Shown one piece after another: positions 24,833 to 36,700 of a stretch of DNA of 64,000 nucleotides. The notes beneath the pieces are model-generated. The model was given only the letters and a program-made list of their open reading frames with translations, had not been told where the DNA came from and searched no databases. The number at the start of each line of letters is the position of its first letter. Within the stretch, counting starts at the first letter, position 1. The DNA is from Agelas oroides. Taxonomy: Eukaryota; Porifera; Demospongiae; Agelasida; Agelasidae. The DNA lies in the NCBI GenBank assembly GCA_949130485.1, contig OX422183.1:863501-927500 (forward strand), written 5' to 3'. The position numbers and the translations under genes are program-made.

Positions 24833-27303
24833 TAACCTACTAACACACCCAAAAGTAAATAAGTTTAATACAGGTCTTAGTTAACCAGTGCCCAACTAAT
24901 AATTTGCAGTCTTAGGCCCCCATCTGTCACATCGTGAGAAAAACTTTCACATGCATGGACTCTGGGATCCACAGGGGCTAGAGGGTTAGGGCTCTTTGGG
25001 TTCTGAAACCCAGATTTTGGATATGTATAATTTTTACAAAAAAATTGGGATAAATTGGAACCTAATGTCATTGGTGAACAAGTCTAATCAGTGGCGGATT
25101 TAGGGGGGGGTAAGGGGGGTGCAAATGCACCCCCCTTTGGCGGCTAGTAATGTATTTTGCGTACATAACTGCACGAGTCCATCAAATGATTATGCAGCAG
25201 TGGCATGCAGCAACAACAACCAGGCACAGTTACACACTCACGTATCAGTTCCTTACTGTATACTGATCTCCAGACGTTTGACTAGGCCTAGAGTTGCTTC
25301 GAGATATTCAGTTCGGCCCGAGTGGTCCGCCACGGCGCGCCTCGGCGTACGAGATTTCGAAATCCACTGGATTTCACGTGGATTTTGGATTTCAGAGTGG
25401 ATTTCTGGATTTCACAGTGGATTTCTGGATTTCAGTTTGGATTTCTGCCGACAGGTTTCTTCTTGTATGTTGGATATTTTAGTTATAGTTCCCAGCTTAG
25501 CAAAAAATTTTGATTAGTTGTAGTTTTGGTTAACTAGATTTTAAAAAAGCCATACTAAAATGTATTTAGTTAAAGTTATAGTTAACTAAAACAACACTGT
25601 CGGACAGTGTACGAGATTTCTTTTGTGACGGACCCTCGGTTCGGCCTTCCAGCTATATTTTGTATGAATGCGTTCACGTGACCGAAAGTGGGCGTGGCGA
25701 CCCAAAAATTTCCGGCGCGCTTGGCGCGCCGGTGACTGAACCCCCCATTCTAAATTTCTAGATCCGCCACTGCTAATTGTTGTACAGGTATATTCCAACT
25801 GATTATACCCATGAAAATTACCAGCCAAAGATATGGTAATTGCTTTCTCCTGTGCAGTCACTGGCATGCCCCCGAGGTTCATCCAGCAGCCCCAAGACTT
25901 GGTGGTCTTTGAGCTAAATGCAGACATGAGCAGGGCATCACTGGTCCTGAACTGTAGTGCTTCAGGGGACCCTCCCCCCAACATTGCCTGGTATCGTGAA
26001 GGGATGCCCCTCAGTGATGAGTTGGTGTTGGGAAATGGCTCGCTGCTCATTGTAAACATCACAGAGAATACAGATGCCACACGAGGGGGTCTGTCCTACC
26101 ACTGCACTGCCAACAACACTTTTGGGACCATCAGCAGCAGAGCAGCCAATGTTACATATGCATGTGAGTTAAGAGGGGACATATTATATGTGGATTTGTT
26201 GTGTTCTGATGTGTGCTGTGCTGTCTGTTTCAGATTTTGATGGTTTCAATGGCCCAAGTGGGACAGTAATGGTCAACGTCGCAACTGGTAGTCAGGCAGA
26301 TGTAGCAATCGAGTGTCGTGTAAGAGACGCTAATCCTCCTCCTATAATCAGGTGGCATGATGCAAATGGACCTCTCACTGAGGTTATAGTTAACAATAGG
26401 CTACGTTTCCTAGACAATGGTCGCTACCTTTTGATTAATCAGCTGACAACTGCACAGGTCAATACAACCTACCAATGTGAGGTAACCAATGCTCGTCTAC
26501 ATGAAACTGTCACCAGCCCCACCACATATGATCTAGTTGAAACTGTTGGTGCTAATGAGTTCATGACTTACAAGAGGTTTGTAAACAGGACCGTGCTAGT
26601 GGGAGACTTTGTCGAACTATCATACATTGTTGGTGCCGGCCACAATGTTACTCCATTTGGTCTTCTCAGCTGCCAACGATCAGGCAGCACACTTAGCCCA
26701 GAAATTTCACCACTTTCGCTACCACACATTGGAGGAGTTATTTCTGAACCCATACCAGACACAAGAGCAGGAGAACAGATACCTGCAACAGCCACTAGTG
26801 TGACGTTTGAAGTGAGCTGTCTTTTGATCAGTGGTCAACAGAGTACCTTCATTCAGGCTACACTCACTGTTCAAGGTAGGACATGTGGAGCAAGTTATGT
26901 TATAGTCTCCACTCACTCTCTGACACACCTTCCTCCCTCCACACAGCTCCCCCTCAAATAGCATCAGGGCCTTCTAATGATCTGGAGCGACTGGTGGGGG
27001 AGTCAGTCACCTTCACCTGTGTGGTGTCAGGAATACCTACACCCACTGTCACTTGGTACCACAATGGAGCACAGCTCAATGCAGGCAGTGTGATCTCAAT
27101 CAGCAGGAACTCTCCAAGTACGGCCACTCTCACCATCTCCTCTCTAGCAATGGGGAACACTGGTATATACCAGTGCTTTGCAAGCAATGTGGTTGGCAGG
27201 ACTCAGCGCTCATGGGCCTTGCAGGTCAGAACACCAGGTGAGGGCATCATTCACACACACACACACACACATACAAGCATGCATACATGTACGCACACAC
27301 GCA

Positions 27304-27356
<53 letters not shown>

Positions 27357-28591
27357 GCATGCATGTACGCATGCACGTGCACACACACACACACACACAA
27401 GCATGCATGTACACATGCATGTACGCATGCATGCACGCACACACACACACAATACAACTACCTGCTTTATGTGCTTAGATCCTTATAAAAAGAAAATGTC
27501 TTTCTAAATCTAATCACTGGTAATAGCAAATGTGTAGTACGTCAGTCAAAATTTACAAAAGAATTTTACTTACTCATCTCATTTGGGTGTAAGCTATATG
27601 CCTCTGTGTGCCTGTTCTATGTTGTGATTGATCATAATCAGACTGAGATGTTTGCAGAATGCCTTTTCTTTATCTCCACAGGTAGCTCACAGACAGGGTG
27701 CATGGATACCTTTAATATTTCAGCAAGCTTTGGAATAATCACAGTAGAAGGTGGTGTGCAGACATGTTTCAGGTGTCTGTTCAATGGTGCAGTAAATCCC
27801 AGCACAACATGGACTCTGAACTCAGAGCTAATTTCATCATCTGATGGGACTGTGACCGATGGAGTGCTTAACATTTTAAATCCTGCCACAGTGGTACCTT
27901 CAGTGAGGCCTACTACTCAGCTTGCCTGTGTAGCTGGCTCACAACAGTATACAGTCTTTCTAAGACGAAGAGGTAGGCTGGGTAGTACTAAACTTTGTTG
28001 AAGGGTGTGCACGTGCGTGCATGTTACATGTGTGCAAGTGTGTCTGTCTGTGTTTTGATGAGGAGACGACTCTGTATATCCATGACAATCTTTTCCGTCC
28101 AGATTTACAACCTCCAAACATAAATAGCACAAGTGTGACAACAGTCGAGGAGGGAGATAATCTTACACTCACATGCAACCACCTGAACTCATTTCCGGTG
28201 ACACAGTTCTACTGGAGGACACCAAATGGGTCGATAATAACTGGCACTGTAAACTTGGCACTCATCTTGCCGCTTACAAACATCTTGCGCAGCTCCAGTG
28301 GAAATTACACCTGTACTGTTCAAGATGATCGCAACAATACTGCCTCCTCAACTGTAACTATCATTGTGCAGTGTAAGTCTGTCATTCCATCTGAGAGTGC
28401 AGAGAGTGCATGTGCAGTGGAGGGGGCGGGTTAGTAGTCTTATAAAAAATGGGTTTGGCCAGTATGGAAAATGCTACAATCTAAGAATTCTCACAATTTG
28501 TATGCACTGGATCATACGACCACTGGTGTTATGTTGAACATTGCAACCATATTTGGAAAGTAACACACAATAATAAAAATATCAGTTTGTG

Positions 28592-28625
<34 letters not shown>

Positions 28626-30697
28626 CAAGCACACGCATCAACACATGCAACCACACACATACACACGTACATAGGCACACACCAGATACACACACACACA
28701 CTCACATGCAGCATGCACACATACTGTCTGTATGCCAACCCCCATAATCAAAATTAGATTTGGTCCAATAAAATAGTCTACCTCTTGCACACACCGCCTA
28801 ACATAATTAAAACCATCACAACTTGTGCCTATCACTTAGTACTCAACTTACTTAAGCCAGCTGTACACAAAAAAGATCAGTCATAACTGCCAGTTAGAAA
28901 AAGAAAGCCAAGTCAGAACCCAGCAGCGGGGACAACTCTTCCAAGAGACAAGGTACATAAGTAAACTTCTATCATTAGCTACTGTCAGTTCACTGGTGAT
29001 AATCAATAGTAAAATCAAAACCATAGGTAGATAAAACCATGCAACCTGCAGTAGGACATGGGGACTCAGACGAGTAAGAACCCATGCTTCTGCTGCAATG
29101 CTAGCCGGACTCGTCATTAAACAGGCCTGAGAAGACACTAGTTATTAAAAAGCATACATAACCCATGTGCAAACCCATGTGCAACGCATCTCAACCAGAA
29201 GACCAGGCTGGACTCCGTATGGGAGTGGCTCTGCCCTTTTTGTAGCCAATCACAGGTTGGGAGTTTAAAGGAACCAAAACCTGTGTTTTGTGCAAAGATC
29301 AGACTGAGAACTTCCCTGATCACCAGCTAAATGAAAACTGTGACCTGGAAACAGCAAAACAGTCAAATATGTAGTTACTACTGTGATGATTCAGCATGCT
29401 ATATGACACACATGCAAGACCCCCCCAAAAGGAGTAAGTAAATAAAATCAAATATCTCATTTTCACTGACTCATGGTGCAATGGACACGTTCCCTGCCAC
29501 TCTCCTTAACAGGAAGACTCTTAAACACACACACGCACACACACACACAATACAAGTACCTGCTTTATATGCTTAGATCCTTATAAAAAGAAAATGTCTT
29601 TCTAAATCTAATATGGAGTCAGTCAAAAATGCCAAAAGAATTTTACTTACTCAGTGTAAGCTATGTGCCTCTGTGTGCCGGTTCTATGCTGTGACTGATT
29701 CCTCATTTGAGTCAATGACTGTCATAATCAGACTGAGATATTTGCAGAATGCCTTTTGTTTCTCCCTTTATCTCCACAGTTAGCTCACAGACAGGGTGCA
29801 TGGACACCTTTAATATTTCGGCAAGCTTTGGAATACTCACAGTGGAAGGTGGTGTGCAGACGTGTTTCAGGTGTCTCTTTGACGGTGCAGTAAACCCCAG
29901 CACAACATGGACTCTGAACTCAGTGCTAATTTCAGCATCTGATGGGACTGTAACTGATGGAGTGCTTACCATTTTCAATCCTACCACAGTAGTACCTTCA
30001 GTGAGGCCTACTACTCTGCTCACCTGTATAGCTGGCTCACAAGAGTATACAGTCTTTCTAATACGAAGAGGTAGGCTGGGTAGTACCAAAACTTGTTTAA
30101 GGGTATGCATGTGCGTGCATGTTACATGTATTTATGTGTGCATGTGTGTCTGTCTGTGTTTGGATGAGGAGATGACTCTGTATATCCATGACAACCTTTT
30201 CCATCCAGATTTGCAACCTCCAAACATAAATAGCACAAGTGTGACAACAGTCGAGGAGGGAGATAATCTTACACTCACATGCAACCACCTGAACTCATTT
30301 CCGGTGACACAGTTCTACTGGAGGACACCAAATGGGTCGATAATAACTGGCACTGTAAACTTGGCACTCATCTTGCCAATTACAAACATCTTGCGCAGCT
30401 CCAGTGGAAATTACACCTGTACTGTTTAAGATGATCGCAACAATACTGCCTCCTCAACTGTAACTATCATTGTGCAGTGTAAGTCTGTCATTCCATCTGA
30501 GAGTGCAGAGAGTGCATGTGCAGTGGAGGGGGCGGATTAGTAGTCTTATAAAAAATGGGTGTGGCCAGTATGGAAAATGCTACAATCTAAGAATTCTCAC
30601 AATTTGTACGCACTGGATCATACGACCACTGGTGTTATGTTGAACATTGCAACCATATTTGGAAAGTAACACACAATAATAAAAATATCAGTTTGTG

Positions 30698-30737
<40 letters not shown>

Positions 30738-33700
30738 CAAGCACACGCATCAACACATGCAAGCACACACATACACACGTACATAGGCACACACCAGATA
30801 CACACACACACTCACATGCAGCATGCACACATACTGTCTGTATGCCAACCCCCATAATCAAAATTAGATTTGGCCCGATAAAATAGTCTACCTCTTGCAC
30901 AGACCGCCTAACATAATTAAAACCATCACAACTTGTGCCTATCACTTAGTACTCAACTTACTTAAGCCAGCTGTACACAAAAAATATCAGTCATAACTGC
31001 CAGTAAGAAAAAGAAAGCCAAGTCAGAACCCAGCAGCAGGGACAACTCTTCCAAGAGACAAGGTACATAAGTAAACTTCTATCATTAGCTACTGTCAGTT
31101 CACTGGTGATAATCAATAGTAACATCAAAACTGTAGATAGATAAAACCATGCAACCTGCAGTAGGACATGGGGGACTCAGACGAGTAAGAACCCATGCTT
31201 CTGCTGCAATGCTAGCCGGACTCGTCATTAAACAGGCCTGAGAAGACACTAGTTATTAAAAAACATACATAACCCATGTGCAAACCCATGTGCAACGCAT
31301 CTCAACCAGAAGACCAGGCTGGACTCCGTATGGGAGTGGCTCTGCCCTTTTTGTAGCCAATCACAGGTTGGGAGTTTAAAGGAACCAAAACCTGTGTTTT
31401 GTGCAAAGATCAGACTGAGAACTTCCCTGATCACCAGCTAAAAGAAAACTGTGACCTGGAAACAGCAAAACAGTCAAATATGTAGTTACTACTGTGATGA
31501 TTTAGCATGCTATATGACACACATGCAAGACCCCCCCAAAAGGAGTAAGTAAATAAAATCAAATTCTCATTTTCACTGACTCATGGTGCAATGGACACGT
31601 TCCCTGCCACTCTCCTTAACAGGAAGACTCTTAAACACACACACGCACACACACACATACAATACAAGTACCTGCTTTATATGCTTAGATCCTTATAAAA
31701 AGAAAATGTCTTTCTAAATCTAATACTAAATATGGAGTCAGTCAAAAATGCCAAAAGAATTTTACTTACTCAGTGTAAGCTATGTGCCTCTGTGTGCCGG
31801 TTCTATGCTGTGACTGATTCCTCATTTGAGTCAATGACTGTCATAATCAGACTGAGATATTTGCAGAATGCCTTTTGTTTCTCCCTTTATCTCCACAGTT
31901 AGCTCACAGACAGGGTGCATGGACACCTTTAATATTTCGGCAAGCTTTGGAGTGATCACAGTAGAAGGTGGTGTGCGGACCTGTTTCAGGTGTCTCTTTG
32001 ACGGTGCAGTGAATCCCAGCACAACATGGACTCTGAACTCCATGCTAATTATGCCACCTGATGGGACTGTGACTGATGGAGTGCTTACCATTTTCGATCC
32101 TACGACGGTGGTGCCTGGAATTCAACCTAATACTCAGCTCACCTGTGTAGCTGGCTCACAAGAGTATACAGTCTTTCTAAGACGAAGAGGTAGGCTGGGT
32201 AGTACCAAAATTTGTTTAAGGGTATGCATGTATGAGGAGACGACTCTGTATATCCATGACAATCTTTTCCGTCCAGATTTACAACCTCCAAACATAAATA
32301 GCACAAGTGTGACAACAGTCGAGGAGGGAGATAATCTTACACTCACATGCAACCACCTTAACTCATTTCCGGTGACACAGTTCTACTGGAGGACACCAAA
32401 TGGGTCGATAATAACTGGCACTGTGAACTTGGCACTCATCTTGCCGCTTACAAACATCTTGCGCAGCTCCAGTGGAAATTACACCTGTACTGTCCAGGAT
32501 GATCGCAACAATACTGCCTCCTCAACTGTAACTATCATTGTGCAGTGTAAGTCTGTCATTCCATCTGAGAGTGCAGAGAGTGCATGTGCAGTGGAGGGGG
32601 CGGGTTAGTAGTCTTATTAAAAAATGGGTGTGGCCAGTGGAGATAATTGAGGAAACACTACAGTCTAGGAATTCTCACAATTTGTACGTACTGGGTCATA
32701 TATGACCACTGGTGTAGTGTTGAATACAACCATTTGGAAAGTAACACACAATAATAATAATGACAGTTTATGCTGACACATGCACATGCAACACGCACAT
32801 ATATATGTATACACACACACACACACACACACACACATGCACACACAGATGCCCCTGATGTCACAACCACTGTCACCTCCCCCCACCTCATCCCCCGTGA
32901 TACCACCCTCACCCTCTCCTGTGACTATGACAGTGTCCCACCTCCCACCATCACCTGGCTCCAGAGTGGCTCCCCTCTCTCTCCAACAGACCCTCATGTC
33001 ACTATCAACTCTACAGACTCTCGCTCACAACTCGTGCGCACCAACTTGGGGGAGGACGAGGGGGGGACATACACCTGCAATGCGAGCAATGTGGTTGGCA
33101 GTAACAGTGTTGACATTGAGGTTATTGTGCAAGGTGTGTGGACACATGCAGTACTCCTAACGTGTATGTGCTAGTGGCTACATGCAACACACAGTGTACT
33201 AGGGAACTTCTCCTCTGTTACATTGTGTTGAGTATTGAATCACTAAATGCCTTGTCTGACCTGCTTGAAATGTCATTCCATATTTGTTGGAACTAACAGA
33301 TAAACCGACTGACGCTCTACAGTTTTGGTGCATGTGGTCTGCTAGCCTAGTTCCCAGCTAGGCCCATTCGCAAAATCAGGCCTGGGAACAAGTAGTCTGC
33401 TATTGCTCAATATGATATATTGTTGTAATAGGAACCTTGTTCTCGATGACCCAATACAGTCAATTGCACCAGTGGAGCGTTCCTGTGCAGCGATGGTCAG
33501 TGCATCCCTTCCTTCAGACGCTATGATGGGATTCAAGACTGCACTGATGGCAGTGATGAGAGTGGATGTTGTAAGCTATACTTTAGCTTAGACATGCCTA
33601 CACTGCAAGATTAGTAGCCTCGCGCTAAGGCACTCAGCAATAATAATGCATTCTAACAAGATTGATGTGCTTCATTGATGCCCAACTGCTAGAATCAACC

Positions 33701-36700
33701 TTATACAAGATCAGGTTTTCATTTTGCAGTGTGCTATCATAGCACCTTACAATGAACATAACTTGCAGCCAGCCACCCACTCAAAATTAAATTGTAGTTT
33801 CTCAATTCATCTTTCTTGCTGTGAAAACCACATGCGGCAAAACCATATACTGGAGATGCTGCAACATGCCACAATTTCATTCACTTATTCATGGTACTAG
33901 AATTTGAAATGGATGTGGACAGAAATGTTGGGGAGATGAGAAACTACGAACTGATTTGGAGTGGCCTTAATTCCATAGTAATGTGTAATGTGTGCATTAG
34001 GTTTATAGTGTATTCTCCATTTTAAACTTGTTTCTATGGTAACAGGTAGGTATTGTTTACTGACAGGAAGTTGTGGATTCTGTTTCCTATAAGCTACATT
34101 GTTTACAGTGTAAACTACCTTGGTTGTTTACTAACAACAAGAAGGACCAATCAGGTTGGAGAATATAACACACAATGCATGTTAGTCTGGAATTTATGGT
34201 TTACAATAACCACCCTTGTTCTTGGGCTTTGCCCTCAGATTCAGCTGGGTGATTATATTTTTTATTCCCAGGCAGCCACCGCTACTATCATTTATTACTT
34301 AATCTTGTGATATTTCACCTTGCAGTTATGGGTCTTGAGCGCCAGCTGTACAGTACTGTCGAGGGGAATGGAGGGGTGGAGGTATGTGTTGAGGTTCTGC
34401 AGGGTAACATTACACAAAGGACCTTGATTGGCATAGGAAATAGCATTGGATCAGTACAGGGTAAGTATCACCCTAGAATGAATCAGACTGTATAGTGTAT
34501 GCTAGACTGTTGAATCTTGCATCTCATATTTGTCAACTGCAGTCCTTCCTTTGGATGTTTTGCCTTTCACATCTACCTTGACTTTTGACCTTGATGACAC
34601 ACGGGAGTGTGTGACCATTCCAGTTGTGGATGATGACCTGCTGGAGGACACAGAGTCATTCTTTGTCAGTGCCTTTTCTCTCAGCTCTGCTGCAACAGTG
34701 GTAGCCAACAGGAGCTCTGCTAATGTTCTGATTGCAGACAATGAAAGTAAGAACACCACTGCACCAGACACAAGAAGCATTTGAAGGTTGTCCCTCATCA
34801 GGGACGCAACCTGGAGAGGGTTCTGATGTCATGCATGGGGGGGGCCTATTTTTAGTAATTTTACTGGTCTGTTTTGATAAATTCCAATAAAGTCAACCGG
34901 TAGCTAGTACAACCTTGTTTCAGGCAGACGAGGTGCAGATGCATATGATACATTACACTTTTCTTTTGTGACTCTTTGACATGGTGTCAGCACTGTAAAA
35001 TGTACTGTATATTTCTGTATGACACTCAATAAACAATATAAAGCTTATGTAAAGCTACATATAAAATCTTCTGTCTTCTGAAGGGGGTGCACATGGTTCG
35101 TATAAATCCCCGTTATCCCCCCCTCCCCTCCATGAACCTGATCATTCATAACCACATACTAGAGTGGCTTGGCTCATTACATGTTTTACACAAGCAATAG
35201 CAGTTGATAGTGCATTCTATCTTACATCAATCTGTCCTTTCATTATTCTGTATTGATCTCATCATTCTACTCAGTTGTAATGGTCAAGTTTACTGCCTCT
35301 TCCTACACCATTAACGAGGGTGCCAGCCAGGTTGAGATCTGTACAGAGCTCTCAGGCCAGGCAGAGCTGGCCCGACCCATCCAGATGAGAGTCACAAGCA
35401 ATGATGGAACAGCTACAGGTAGCTTTGTAGTTAAATCTATACCATATCTAATACAGCTATATGTAGTGACACATAGCTGTAGTGTAGAATGATGCTATAT
35501 CCATTTGGAAACTGGAATGATCCATTTGGAAACGAATGATCCATTTAGAAGCTGGAATGATCCATTTAGAAACTGGAATGATCCATTTAGAAACTGGAAT
35601 GATCCATTTGGAAACTGGAATGATCCATTTGGAAACTGGAATGATCCATTTGGAAACTGGAACTTTTATTGTATTCTTGTAATTTGACCTATATTGTCAG
35701 GGTTCTATCTAGGTTTTTGAGTTTGGGGGGAAGGTGTATAAAGTGTTGTCTAGGGGGGATCTGGGGACATGCCCTCTGAGAAAAATTGGGGATTTTAGGT
35801 CCTCTAAGATTGATTTTGATGCAATCCGAGAGGTAAAATCATGCCTAGAACTGTGTTTTTGTACAGGTAGTCTTTAAAATTTGGGGGGGGGGGGGGGGGG
35901 GGGGAGCTGCTGTGTAATGATGCTTTACCCACTTGCAAGCAATTTGCAAGCTGGGCCCTTTCGTGTCCACCACTTGATGTTGTACATTTATATCAACCAA
36001 TTTAGCAAGCTAGTTTATTTCAGTGCAACTCATTTGCCTTGCAGCCGGACAGGACTTTGGGGCAGTTTTACAGCTCCTTACTCTCCCAGTGGGCAGCAGA
36101 TCTGGATCAACACAGTGCATGTGGGTTGACATTATGGATGATGGCAACCCAGAACTGACTGAGGAGTTCACACTCTCACTGTTCATACCAGATGTGGCTG
36201 TTGCAATGCCTCCTGGAGGGGACACTACAACTGTGGTGATAGTGGACAACGAAGGTAACTAAATAGCCACACCCATGATGTAAGCATATGTGTGTAGTAT
36301 AAATAACAGTAAAGGTAATAGTTTTTCACATGACTATAAAGTATCTTCTTCCAGTTGCAGATTTTTTCATCACATTTACCAATGATACACCTGCTGTGGA
36401 AGGGAACCAAGTTACTGTCTCCTTTATTGGTAACATGCCTTTAGCATCTGCCACATGTCGGATCCCACCAAGACCTAACCAGAACTGTAAGCAACAGGAT
36501 GCAAGTCAGAGACTGTTGTATATAACCATGAGTGCTTTCATTCGTTTGTATTCTCTGATTTTCTTCCATGGAGTCATCTATAGAAACAATTCTGGATTGC
36601 CAGTCAATGATTTTCCCTATACATTCCACAGGTACAGGTGGAACTGCAGTTTTTACCAGCCTGCCTCCCAACAGGCGACGACCATATAATGTTGTCATTT

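Larger units (their letters stand above)
27453..32640. repeat. 2.1-kb segment present in three tandem copies
   Basis: Copies start at about 27453, 29550 and 31663, each opening with TACCTGCTTTATRTGCTTAG-type sequence and carrying the exon pair a+b. Exon a starts at 27682, 29780 and 31899, so the periods are 2098 and 2119. The first two copies are full length, including about 1.2 kb of non-coding sequence that is almost identical (compare 28820-29340 with 30930-31440). The third keeps the exon pair and then diverges into a segment with an additional Ig exon. Confidence 0.9.

Noticed and set aside
34053..34310. Hydrophobic + frame of 85 codons between LDLa and Calx-beta
   Set aside because: Considered as a transmembrane exon for gene D, but it has no acceptor/donor in the right phase and no similarity to family TM exons.
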